A stretch of DNA of 64,000 nt from Bacteroidales bacterium (GTDB lineage Bacteria > Bacteroidota > Bacteroidia > Bacteroidales > UBA10428), in NCBI GenBank assembly GCA_016938235.1, contig JAFGVA010000058.1, forward strand, positions 120,585-184,584, in the 5' to 3' direction. This document shows, piece by piece, positions 1-8,037 of this stretch; within the stretch, counting starts at the first letter, position 1, and each line of letters begins with the position of its first letter. The notes under the pieces were generated by a model. The model had not been told where the DNA came from. It ran no database searches and worked only from the letters and a program-made list of their open reading frames with translations. The position numbers and the translations under genes were made by a program.

Positions 1-276
1 ATTTTTGCTTCGGTTAATTCGAACCAGAATTTTCAGGCATGGCGCACCGGAAGGTTAATTTTCGATTATCAGTCTGTAGCCAGTGTTGCCGATATTCTGG
101 CTGAGTATTTTAATACAGAAATTGAAATTACAGATAAGCAGGTTGCCTATTGCATGTTTACCGGCGAATTTCACAAAAAATCGATTGATGAGATTCTGCA
201 GCAAATCCAATCTGAATTCAAAATTAATATTGAACACCAAGGCTCGAAGATAATTCTTTCCGGAAAAGGATGTTAA
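1..276 (+). CDS. FecR-type anti-sigma factor, C-terminal fragment
   Basis: An open frame enters from the left edge and ends at TAA 274-276, giving 91 residues. It carries the pattern of the C-terminal domain of Bacteroidetes FecR-like anti-sigma factors (DUF4974): an early W-R-T-G-R-L-I-F stretch, then a 'sva.iL..yf...I.i' helix, then F-T-G-E-F...S-I-D-E-I-L-Q-Q-I. In that family the domain lies in the periplasm and receives the signal from a TonB-dependent receptor. The membrane segment and the sigma-binding N-terminus lie outside the window, so the partner sigma cannot be named. The ECF sigma at 1686-2258 is on the other strand and is not an obvious partner. Confidence 0.8.
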   Translation: MFASVNSNQNFQAWRTGRLIFDYQSVASVADILAEYFNTEIEITDKQVAYCMFTGEFHKKSIDEILQQIQSEFKINIEHQGSKIILSGKGC

Positions 277-314
277 TAGGTTTATTACAGTTGTTTAATT
301 TAAAATGTAGAATC

Positions 315-1229
315 ATGAAAACAAGAATACTTATACTGATTTTAAGCATAGTGATTGCTAACAAAGCAAAAACTCAATGCGACATTAATTATGAAGAAAT
401 ACTGAAAGAGAATTGCGAGGGCGAATACCTGATGCATAAACAAATTGACAACAGGCACGACAGCACTTTTTCACTGGTTTTAAGTCCGGATCAACGTTAT
501 GCTCTATATATACTCAATGCAAATAATAAACTGCCTGAATTTGAATTAATTGATCCCGGAAAATCCAACTTAAGCTCTATGATTAGCTTCTCGGGCAAAA
601 AGGACAAATACAAATTATACACCTTAATGGTTAACAAACCCGGGTCATTGAATTTTGCGTTTAGATTTAATACGAGTGAGGATGCCTGTGCACTTTCAGC
701 CATCTATTATCTGGGAACCGACAAATACAAGCCTGGCTTTTATGAGACTTTCGAAGAATTTAAGGCAAATAAACCTTCAGTTAAATTCAATTATGAAATT
801 ATCTCGAATGTGAAAAAATATTCGAATGAAGAGTTAGATTATTTTCAGCTCGAAATTTCAAGACCCGAATGGAAACAAATCGATAAAATGTATGGGTTTA
901 GCGATGGTCAGAAATTTTACATCAATTTTCAAAGTCTTGATGTCAGAGGCGGCACAGAATATGTTGAGCTACAGGATTTTGGAAGGTATGGCTATTATGC
1001 ATACATAGCTTACCTGATAACTTCTACCGGAAATGTAACAATAACCACTCCTTACCTTGAACAAAAGCTTGTTGACATGAAAACAGGCCAAAAAACCGAT
1101 TTATCAGTAAAATCGCTTCGCTCGCTGATAGCTGATGATAAGGAATTATCTGCCAGGTTTGAGGCTGAAAAAAAGAAATCGAAAAAGCTAAAGGATTATT
1201 TGATGGAATATTGTGAGCGGAATAAGTAA
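315..1229 (+). CDS. secreted protein of unknown function
   Basis: A protein of 304 residues, starting at ATG 315. An in-frame upstream ATG at 270 overlaps the FecR-type stop, whereas the 315 start gives a clean signal peptide (MKTRILILILSIVIANKAKT, then Q-C). The mature part is mixed alpha/beta. It has an F-Y-E-T-F-E-E-F motif often seen in secreted Bacteroidetes proteins and a lysine/glutamate-rich C-terminal helix. I recognise no catalytic motif. It follows the FecR-type fragment by 38 bp on the same strand and may be cotranscribed with it. Confidence 0.7.
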   Translation: MKTRILILILSIVIANKAKTQCDINYEEILKENCEGEYLMHKQIDNRHDSTFSLVLSPDQRYALYILNANNKLPEFELIDPGKSNLSSMISFSGKKDKYKLYTLMVNKPGSLNFAFRFNTSEDACALSAIYYLGTDKYKPGFYETFEEFKANKPSVKFNYEIISNVKKYSNEELDYFQLEISRPEWKQIDKMYGFSDGQKFYINFQSLDVRGGTEYVELQDFGRYGYYAYIAYLITSTGNVTITTPYLEQKLVDMKTGQKTDLSVKSLRSLIADDKELSARFEAEKKKSKKLKDYLMEYCERNK

Positions 1230-1235
1230 TAAAAA

Positions 1236-1634
1236 TTAAAGGGCTTTCTCTTCCTTTATTTCTCCCATATCTGTCAAAAGTATCAATTGCCTTTTCAGGA
1301 ATTTGTCTCTTATAATTAGTTCATATTCTAACATATTCCCCTTATTTTTTAATACCGAGTTCATTATCTCACCTTTTGAAAGGGCTATATTTTTAATCAC
1401 TTCAGGAAGATATTCAACGGAAAGGTTTTGCCTGTATTCCAATAAAACTCCATTTAAACTAAAAGCTGCAATATGTTCCAGGTTATTCTGGTAAAAAACA
1501 ACTTCATAATACCCCTTTTTACTAAACCACTCTACGTTGACGGCATCAGCAAAATTACCATTAAATGATTGTAAACAAACTTCTGAGGGCGATACCCCAT
1601 TACCCACTAATATTTTTTTTAAAAATTTTTTCAT
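1236..1634 (-). CDS. small PepSY-like protein
   Basis: A protein of 132 residues. Its pattern resembles the PepSY-like (DUF2874) fold of Bacteroidetes: F...F..A..V.W..K.G.Y-Y-E-V-V-F, then A-F-S-L-N-G-V-L-L-E. Those proteins are normally secreted, but this one starts M-K-K-F-L-K-K-I-L-V-G and has no convincing signal peptide, so it may act in the cytoplasm. It lies 51 bp downstream of the ECF sigma factor on the same strand, where an anti-sigma gene would be expected. A link to the sigma is inferred from position only. The 3' end converges on the secreted protein at 315-1229, with a 6 bp gap. Confidence 0.6.
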   Translation of the reverse strand: MKKFLKKILVGNGVSPSEVCLQSFNGNFADAVNVEWFSKKGYYEVVFYQNNLEHIAAFSLNGVLLEYRQNLSVEYLPEVIKNIALSKGEIMNSVLKNKGNMLEYELIIRDKFLKRQLILLTDMGEIKEEKAL

Positions 1635-1685
1635 GATTGATATTTGTTTTACTTTTTGACGGTAATACTTTATTAGGTAACAATT

Positions 1686-2258
1686 TTAGCTCCTTAGATA
1701 TTTTTGAGTGTATAAATACAAAACCCTGGCACGAGCTCTTTTTAAACGCATTTTTGCTGCATCTTCACTAATCCTTAAAGCAACGCCTATCTGTTTCATT
1801 GACAGTTCATCCTTATACTTCATTAACAGTAAGGCTTTTTCTTCAGGGTGAATGAGTTCCAATATCGTTAGCAGGTTCTCGTAATTTATCTCTTCAATTA
1901 TCTCTTCGGTATCATCTATAATTTCAGGAAGTTCATTCTCTTTATCCCAGTTTGGATAATGGATTTTCTTTTTCTCTCGCAGGTAATCAATACAATGATT
2001 ATAGGTAACTGAATATAGCCAGGAAGAAAATGATGATAGTTGCTTGAATGATGGAAGTTTTTCAAACACCTTCGAAAAAATATCTTCTACCAACTCTTCT
2101 GCCAGCTGCCTGTTTTTCACAAAAGAATAACATTTATCTAATACTTTGGAATAATAACGATTATAGAGCACCTCAAAATATTTTGAAGAATTTTCATCCC
2201 GGATTTTATTGATTATCTCTTCATCTTTTAAACTCAACAAACTTTCGCTCATAAACAA
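1686..2258 (-). CDS. RNA polymerase ECF-type sigma-70 factor
   Basis: A protein of 190 residues, the usual ECF length. Region 2 is visible as Y-N-R-Y-Y-S-K-V...A-E-E-L-V-E-D-I-F followed by W-L-Y-S-V-T-Y-N-H-C-I-D-Y-L-R, the -10 binding helix. Region 4 is visible as M-K-Y-K-D-E-L-S-M-K-Q-I-G...R-I-S-E-D-A-A-K-M-R-L-K-R-A-R, a helix-turn-helix for the -35 element. The product would direct RNA polymerase to a small regulon. No FecR or other transmembrane anti-sigma gene lies next to it; the next gene encodes a small PepSY-like protein. An alternative start two codons in (ATG 2252) is possible. Confidence 0.9.
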   Translation of the reverse strand: MFMSESLLSLKDEEIINKIRDENSSKYFEVLYNRYYSKVLDKCYSFVKNRQLAEELVEDIFSKVFEKLPSFKQLSSFSSWLYSVTYNHCIDYLREKKKIHYPNWDKENELPEIIDDTEEIIEEINYENLLTILELIHPEEKALLLMKYKDELSMKQIGVALRISEDAAKMRLKRARARVLYLYTQKYLRS

Positions 2259-2270
2259 GATATTTCTTCA

Positions 2271-2278
2271 CAAAATTA
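2271..2278 (-). promoter_or_regulatory. -7 promoter box of the ECF sigma gene
   Basis: On the minus strand this reads TAATTTTG, an exact match to the Bacteroidetes -7 consensus TAnnTTTG. It lies 13-20 nt upstream of the ATG at 2258, implying a very short leader. No -33 TTTG at the usual spacing was found, so the call rests on one box. Confidence 0.4.
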
Positions 2279-2476
2279 CTCTTATTTAAGAGTATTTTAT
2301 GATTTTTTCAAAATGCTATCTCTTGATATTTAATTATTTAAAAAATATATAATTATTTCTCGTTACCTAATTGATTAGATACGTCATAATACCAAATTAA
2401 AAAAGATTTGAATTCATAGTATCTCTTTATTTGAGCGATTCAATGATTTTAAACAAGAACAATTAATAATTAAGAA

Positions 2477-3091
2477 ATGAAAAACAGGTTTTTTACAATT
2501 ATTGCATTTTTAGGATTAACAGCCCTATTTTTTTCAAGCTGTTCTAAAGTACCCCAGGCCGAAATTGATGCTGCCAATACAGCTATTGAGCAAGCTAAAT
2601 TAGCCGGAGCCGATGTTTATGTTCAGGATAATTTTGTTGCATTACAAGATTCATTGAACAATGTAATGGTAAGTATCGAATCACAAAAATCGAAATTTAT
2701 TAAAAACTTCTCAACAGCAAAGGAACATTTAGCTGGTGTAACCCAATATGCCGGAGAAGTGAAACAACAAGCTGAAACCCGCAAGGAAGAACTGAAAGTG
2801 GAAATTCAGAATACAATTTCAGAAGTTAAAACCCTGATTGAAACGAACAGACAATTAATCCTTGAAGCACCGAAAGGTAAAGAAGGTACATCTGCTCTTG
2901 TTGCAATTAAAGGTGAAATTGATGCAGTAGAAACATCAATAAATGAAACAAGCACCTTGTTTGAATCAGGCGATTACCTGGCTACTCTTGATAAGGCAAA
3001 AGCTGCTAAGGAAAAAGCAACAGCTATTAATACTGAATTATCAGGTGTTATAGCCAAGTATAAAACTAATGTTAAGAATAAAAAAGCATAA
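2477..3091 (+). CDS. helical lipoprotein (DUF4398-like)
   Basis: A protein of 204 residues with a lipoprotein signal peptide ending at lipobox F-F-S-S-C, so lipidation is predicted at Cys22. The mature part is almost wholly helical: long runs of A, E, K and Q with heptad-like spacing (A-A-N-T-A-I-E-Q-A-K..., A-K-E-H-L-A-G-V...). This resembles DUF4398-type envelope proteins, in which short helices pack as hairpins. It is the first gene of a same-strand envelope group with two L,D-transpeptidases. A terminator at 3119-3152 separates it from the next gene, so most transcripts should be monocistronic. A structural role near peptidoglycan is inferred from the neighbours. Confidence 0.75.
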   Translation: MKNRFFTIIAFLGLTALFFSSCSKVPQAEIDAANTAIEQAKLAGADVYVQDNFVALQDSLNNVMVSIESQKSKFIKNFSTAKEHLAGVTQYAGEVKQQAETRKEELKVEIQNTISEVKTLIETNRQLILEAPKGKEGTSALVAIKGEIDAVETSINETSTLFESGDYLATLDKAKAAKEKATAINTELSGVIAKYKTNVKNKKA

Positions 3092-3118
3092 GCTGGTTAA
3101 ATAGCTGAAGGTATTATA

Positions 3119-3152
3119 CCCTGGTTCCAATTATTCGGAACCGGGGTTTTTT
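3119..3152 (+). terminator. Rho-independent terminator after the helical lipoprotein
   Basis: A ten-pair stem (3119-3128 with 3137-3146, one T-G wobble) around an eight-base loop, followed by six T. It lies 28 bp after the lipoprotein stop. Confidence 0.85.
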
Positions 3153-3172
3153 ATACTTCTGATGTATAATTT

Positions 3173-4279
3173 ATGAAAAACAAGATATTGCTTTTGGTTT
3201 CTTTTTTAGTACTGGTAATTGCAACTGTTACATCAATTCGGATAAAAACGAATAAGCCTCCGGAAATAGAGGTGATGAAAGCAGCGAATATGTTAGCCAA
3301 GGCACAATATGAAAAATCTCCAAAATTTGCAAAGGAGGCATTTCATGAAGCTACTTTTCATTACAACTCAGCTATGACCGAATGGAAAAAGCAAAATGAA
3401 AAGTTTATTTTACTTAGAGATTACCGGAAAGTTTCGGAATTTGCCAAAAAATCAATGGAATATAGCGAAAAAGCAATTGACAAATCAAGAATTTTTATTG
3501 CCAGCACCGAGGACATACTTAAAATCAGAATTGAAACAATAGGCCAAAAAATTAAAGGTTTCGAAGAATACTACGGCAAATTTCCATTAGATAAAAAAAG
3601 AGATAATTATACGAGGTGTAAATTGCTTTACACTGAAAGCCTGCATGCTTATAACAGCAAGAATTATTCAATTTGTAAAGTTAAACTCGATTCTGTGGAA
3701 ATTGTAATAAACGATGTTTTTAATCACTGCCAGGAAAACCTGATAAATTATTTTGAAGATTATTCAAAATGGAATGAAATGGTGAAAATAACCATTTCCT
3801 GGTCAAAGAAAAATCAGTCTTATGCAGTTATAGTTGATAAACTTAACAGGGAACTTTATTTATACAAAAACGGAAAACCCGACAAAAAGTATACTGTTGA
3901 GCTAGGTGCCAATTGGATTGGCGATAAAATTCAACAGGGCGATAAAACTACGCCAGAAGGATTGTATAAAATAGTAGAGAAGAAACAAAACGGACAAACA
4001 AAATATTACAAAGCTTTATTGCTGGATTACCCGAATGAGGAGGACAAGAAACGATTCTCGATGAATAAAAGGAATGGAATTCTAAATCAAGACGCAGAAA
4101 TTGGGAACCTGATAGAAATACACGGAAGTGGTGGAAAAGGAATTGACTGGACAGACGGATGTATTGCTTTAACAGATAAAGAAATGGACGAAATATTTAA
4201 AAGTTGTACGATTGGCACAAAAGTCACCATTGTAGGTTCTGTTAAAACATTAAGCGAACTTTCATATAACATTAAATGA
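3173..4279 (+). CDS. L,D-transpeptidase with helical N-terminal domain
   Basis: A protein of 368 residues. Residues 1-24 form a signal anchor. Residues about 30-205 are helical, with A..A...Y..A...W-type repeats like DUF4398. Residues about 215-355 form a YkuD catalytic domain with I-H-G-S-G at 316-320 (His317) and the nucleophile motif W-T-D-G-C-I-A-L with Cys330. The usual S/T-H-G-C is T-D-G-C here, as in the YafK-like branch. Such enzymes join meso-diaminopimelate residues of peptidoglycan stems or attach proteins to peptidoglycan in the periplasm. The stop overlaps the ATG of the next transpeptidase by 4 bp, so the two are translationally coupled. Confidence 0.85.
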   Translation: MKNKILLLVSFLVLVIATVTSIRIKTNKPPEIEVMKAANMLAKAQYEKSPKFAKEAFHEATFHYNSAMTEWKKQNEKFILLRDYRKVSEFAKKSMEYSEKAIDKSRIFIASTEDILKIRIETIGQKIKGFEEYYGKFPLDKKRDNYTRCKLLYTESLHAYNSKNYSICKVKLDSVEIVINDVFNHCQENLINYFEDYSKWNEMVKITISWSKKNQSYAVIVDKLNRELYLYKNGKPDKKYTVELGANWIGDKIQQGDKTTPEGLYKIVEKKQNGQTKYYKALLLDYPNEEDKKRFSMNKRNGILNQDAEIGNLIEIHGSGGKGIDWTDGCIALTDKEMDEIFKSCTIGTKVTIVGSVKTLSELSYNIK

Positions 4280-5037
4280 ACACAAATTTTTTAGATAGTA
4301 TAAAAGAGCGGTATTCTCTTTATAGGCAAAAAATTAATAAATGTGCATCGAAAACCACAGGATTCTGTTTTGAAATTTATAAGCAGTCGCTCAGTTATTT
4401 TCAGAAATATAAATTTGTTTTTACAGGAATTGCATTCATCATAGTGGTGCCTGTAATTGTGAGGTTAATAATTTGGATGGCACTCTCAATTAATCACGCT
4501 CCTTTTCAATCCAACGATGCGGAGCTCTTAAAAGCCCGGGATAATATTAAACGCGAAATCGGTTTAGTAGACAAAAAGCTGAATTCGAAAAGGCCAAGAT
4601 CGTATTTTATTGTCATTAACAGTGCTTCCAATGAATTTGTCTTATATAAAGGCAATGAAATCATAAAAAAAGATAAGTGCTCAACAGGAAGTTATGTTTT
4701 ACTGAAAAACGGTGACGACCAGCAGTGGATGTTCAATACACCAAAAGGGGAATTCAGAATTCAGGGAAAAACCACTTCGCCGGTTTGGAAAAAACCCGAC
4801 TGGGCATTTGTTGAAGAAGGATTACCTGTACCAACAGCAAATCATTATTCGCGATTCGAATATGGCGTTTTGGGCGATTATGCCTTAAGTCTGGGACATG
4901 GCTATTTAATTCACGGAACCCTTTACCAGCGATTTTTAGGGTTGCCTGTAACACATGGGTGCATCCGGTTAAACGATGAAAATCTTGAACTTGTTTACAG
5001 GTCGCTTCAGGTCGGGTCAAAAGTTTATATTTATTAA
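4276..5037 (+). CDS. membrane-anchored L,D-transpeptidase
   Basis: A protein of 253 residues. A cytoplasmic N-terminus of about 45 residues is followed by one membrane helix (about 46-73) and a periplasmic YkuD domain (about 108-253). The catalytic signature is complete: I-H-G-T (His213) and T-H-G-C-I-R-L (Cys229). This is the classical form of the active site, unlike the T-D-G-C of the preceding gene. The reaction is 3-3 cross-linking of peptidoglycan or a related acyl transfer. The start overlaps the preceding stop (ATGA), and the next gene follows after 12 bp, so this is part of an operon. Confidence 0.88.
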   Translation: MNTNFLDSIKERYSLYRQKINKCASKTTGFCFEIYKQSLSYFQKYKFVFTGIAFIIVVPVIVRLIIWMALSINHAPFQSNDAELLKARDNIKREIGLVDKKLNSKRPRSYFIVINSASNEFVLYKGNEIIKKDKCSTGSYVLLKNGDDQQWMFNTPKGEFRIQGKTTSPVWKKPDWAFVEEGLPVPTANHYSRFEYGVLGDYALSLGHGYLIHGTLYQRFLGLPVTHGCIRLNDENLELVYRSLQVGSKVYIY

Positions 5038-5049
5038 CGAACAACAGAA

Positions 5050-5853
5050 ATGCAACAAATTAATTCGTATTTAAAGATATTTTACCGGATGAAATGGACT
5101 GGTTTTGTCGGTATATTTTTTGGGCTGGTGTTTTTTATCTGGCTTATTGCCATTGCAGTTGCACCTGTTCATAAAGCAAAGGAAATCCAAAATCTGGTAA
5201 ATGCCGATTCGGTCTTTACTGAGAAATTTGACAGTATTTTCTATCACCCCGATATTGTTAATCTGATTAAGGGAAAAGCATATAAAGAAGCATTATTAAA
5301 CCTTTCAAAGAATGATTCTATTCAATTGGTCATTAATTTATCCGACAGCATAATTAATTTGAGTATTAAAGGTGTAGTTATACACCAGACAAATATTACC
5401 GAATTCAAAAAAGACCGTTTGCTGCGTGACCTTCCGTTAATTCATGAAATTAAACTCTTTTCCCAACCACTGCCGGTTCTGTCTTATTATTCAACCATTG
5501 TAAAGGAACCAATTGTTGTAAGGCATGCCCCAAAGAATCCCGAAGAAGCTGCATTAAATGCATACCAACCGGATACCCTCATTCAAAATCCTGCATTTGT
5601 AGCTTGTACCATTGAACATAACTTCAACATAATTTTTGAACAGGAAGAAAATGAAGGTTTCTATGACAATTGGAAGAAGTTTGGCTTTTATCTGCATTTA
5701 GGATTCAAAAAAACAATTAAATCGCTGGAAAATTACTTTGGCCTGAAAAAACAGGAATACCAGCCAGTTATAAGCATTAAAATACCTGTTGATGATTTAA
5801 GAGCTATTTACAGAGCATTGCCAGCTAAAACATTTATAGTTTTAAAACTCTAA
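5050..5853 (+). CDS. single-pass membrane protein of unknown function
   Basis: A protein of 267 residues. One strong membrane helix lies at about 16-39, followed by an extracytoplasmic domain of about 225 residues with no cysteine motif or catalytic signature that I recognise. It includes a proline-rich stretch (R-H-A-P-K-N-P-E-E-A) and ends on a hydrophobic strand. It lies 12 bp after the second L,D-transpeptidase. The topology fits a periplasmic partner or regulator of the cross-linking enzymes, but that is inference from position. Confidence 0.65.
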   Translation: MQQINSYLKIFYRMKWTGFVGIFFGLVFFIWLIAIAVAPVHKAKEIQNLVNADSVFTEKFDSIFYHPDIVNLIKGKAYKEALLNLSKNDSIQLVINLSDSIINLSIKGVVIHQTNITEFKKDRLLRDLPLIHEIKLFSQPLPVLSYYSTIVKEPIVVRHAPKNPEEAALNAYQPDTLIQNPAFVACTIEHNFNIIFEQEENEGFYDNWKKFGFYLHLGFKKTIKSLENYFGLKKQEYQPVISIKIPVDDLRAIYRALPAKTFIVLKL

Positions 5854-5864
5854 TAATAAAGAAT

Positions 5865-6014
5865 ATGAACCTATCTGATTTAAAAAAAGAGAATAAAGTT
5901 TTTAAGTTTTTGCACAGGATATTATTAATTACCGGAGCAATAGCAATTGCTTATATTATAATACAGCTTTTTGAGGAATACTTTGGTTCCCGAAAAACTT
6001 CGATACGGAACTAA
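5865..6014 (+). CDS. 49-residue single-pass membrane peptide
   Basis: A short open frame from ATG 5865 to TAA 6012-6014. The N-terminus is charged (N-L-S-D-L-K-K-E-N-K-V-F-K-F), followed by a hydrophobic helix (I-L-L-I-T-G-A-I-A-I-A-Y-I-I-I-Q-L-F) and a basic tail. The layout, positive inside and one helix, is that of a real small membrane protein. It starts 11 bp after the preceding stop on the same strand, as expected for the last gene of the transpeptidase operon. No function is recognisable. The main doubt is whether so short a frame is translated. Confidence 0.55.
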   Translation: MNLSDLKKENKVFKFLHRILLITGAIAIAYIIIQLFEEYFGSRKTSIRN

Positions 6015-6041
6015 AACTTTATTAATAAAACCAAATCTCAA

Positions 6042-8015
6042 TTATTCATATCCGGGAACAACAATTATTTGATTGTTGATATTCTCGTTTGAAATAATCT
6101 TTTGAACCTGTGAGTTGTTTTTCAAATTATAAGATACCGACTGCTTGCGTAGTATAAAGAAAACATTGATTGTTCCTTTGCTGTTGTCAGAAATATTGCA
6201 ATTGTTTGCTTTGTAAAATATTTCGTGCTTGTTTTTCCTGGGGATTATTGTTTTTATTTTCTCTTCACCTGAAACATTTTCTGTTTGAAAAATGAGTTGG
6301 TCTTCTGCTTTGGGAAGCTTGTTCAGTTTTAGAATAATAGACATAAACGAAGGTTCAAATTCCAGGTTTGAGGGAATGTGTACCACAATTTTATCATAAT
6401 CGGTATGTTTACCTATGATTTTTATAGCATACAAAGTTTGCAGACTGTTTAATAAATGGTCGAATACACTTCCGAATAATCGTTGAGAGGGTGTACTTTT
6501 GTCACCCCAACCAAAAACAATGTCAGTTGCCATGTATTCTTTTGCTGCCCGTATTATTCCACTCGAAATACTTAAATCGACACGGGTAATTACTTTTAAG
6601 TTCTCGTTCAGGTTATTAAATTCAGCCACATTGGTTTCAAGGCTCTCCTTTATTTTAAGGATATTTTCGCGACTGCTTTTATCTTCGTTAAGAATATTAA
6701 TTACATAAACGGGTTCTGACTGATTTACTTTCTGAAAACAATTGGCAATGCCAATAAGGTTAGCCATTGTAGAAGGATTTGAAATAGGTACCAGAATTCT
6801 TTCAGACTGATTAGTTTCTTTTGAAAAACTGGTATTCAATACAATTATTTTGCCTGATTTCTCAGTAATAAAGGAGGCTACCAGGCTGCTTACCAGAATT
6901 ATAAACACCGTTGCATTAAAAAATGTAATGTCAATAATTTGCTTTTCATAACCAATTAGTATTATCGCGATGGTTGCTGCTGCATGAGAACTGGTTAATC
7001 CGAATAACAGATTACGCTGTATGTTGCTGAAATTTAGTATTTTTTGCGAAAGGAAAGCTGCCAGCCATTTACCGGTAAAGGCGGTTAAAATTAAAATTCC
7101 GGCTACAAACCATAAATACGTACCGGAGATTAGAATCCGGGTATTAATCAGCATTCCAATTTCGATCAGAAATATTGGAATAAACAGCACATTCCCCACA
7201 AAATCAACATGATGCATTAATAGAGAATTTTTCGGAATACTTTTGTTAAGTGCCAGGCCTGCCAGAAATGCCCCTATTATGGGCTCTGTTCCTAAAAGTT
7301 TGGCTATGTATGATGAAATGCTCACCATAAATAATAAGAAAAGATAATGAACGGGTCTGTCACGTTTAATATGCTTGAAAAACCACTTGGCAATCCGGGG
7401 AAATGTGTAAAAGATTATAAACGTGTAAGTTGCAAACGAAACTACTAATTGGGCAATTTGTATTCCTAACACGCCATTATTAAAATCTCGTGTAACTATT
7501 GAAAGTATTAATAACACAAGGGTATCGGTTATTATTGTACCTCCAACAGCGGTTAAAACCGCTATGTCATCCTTAATACCTAGCTTTCGGACAATAGGGT
7601 ATGCAACCAGTGTATGTGTTGAGAACATTATTGAAACCAGCAGGGTTGCCTGGCTTTCAAGCTGTAAAACATAATGGGAGACAAAATATCCCAATATAAA
7701 AGGGATAAGAAAAGTTGCAAAACCAAAATAAAAGCTGTTTTTGCGACTTTTTTTTAATTTTTCCGGATCCAATTCAAGTCCGGCAATAAACATAATATAT
7801 AATAATCCAACTGTTCCCAACAACTCTATACTTGAATCCCTTTGTAATATTTTAAAGCCATGAGGCCCCACCAAAACACCCATAATGATAAACGAAGCTA
7901 CATCGGGAACCTTTATGATCCTAAATAGAAAGGGCGATACCAATATTATGGTAACTAATATTGTAAAAACGAAAAGTGGTTCGTGAATTGTAAATGCAGT
8001 AATCAAAAGCCTCAA
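6042..8015 (-). CDS. CPA2-family cation:proton antiporter with C-terminal Usp-like region
   Basis: A protein of 657 residues. Residues about 10-390 hold some 12 membrane helices with the family marks H-E-P-L-F-V-F, G-V-L-V-G-P-H-G and T-A-V-G-G-T-I-I-T-D-T. The C-terminal 260 residues are soluble and begin like a universal stress protein (E-R-I-L-V-P-I-S-N-P). No TrkA-N (RCK) domain is visible, unlike KefB/KefC. It would exchange K+ or Na+ for H+ across the inner membrane. The frame opens with TTG (8015), as no ATG is in frame upstream. It follows the Na+/Ca2+ exchanger by 22 bp and is probably cotranscribed with it. Confidence 0.85.
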   Translation of the reverse strand: MRLLITAFTIHEPLFVFTILVTIILVSPFLFRIIKVPDVASFIIMGVLVGPHGFKILQRDSSIELLGTVGLLYIMFIAGLELDPEKLKKSRKNSFYFGFATFLIPFILGYFVSHYVLQLESQATLLVSIMFSTHTLVAYPIVRKLGIKDDIAVLTAVGGTIITDTLVLLILSIVTRDFNNGVLGIQIAQLVVSFATYTFIIFYTFPRIAKWFFKHIKRDRPVHYLFLLFMVSISSYIAKLLGTEPIIGAFLAGLALNKSIPKNSLLMHHVDFVGNVLFIPIFLIEIGMLINTRILISGTYLWFVAGILILTAFTGKWLAAFLSQKILNFSNIQRNLLFGLTSSHAAATIAIILIGYEKQIIDITFFNATVFIILVSSLVASFITEKSGKIIVLNTSFSKETNQSERILVPISNPSTMANLIGIANCFQKVNQSEPVYVINILNEDKSSRENILKIKESLETNVAEFNNLNENLKVITRVDLSISSGIIRAAKEYMATDIVFGWGDKSTPSQRLFGSVFDHLLNSLQTLYAIKIIGKHTDYDKIVVHIPSNLEFEPSFMSIILKLNKLPKAEDQLIFQTENVSGEEKIKTIIPRKNKHEIFYKANNCNISDNSKGTINVFFILRKQSVSYNLKNNSQVQKIISNENINNQIIVVPGYE

Positions 8016-8037
8016 TTTAAAAGGTTTAGCATTTATC

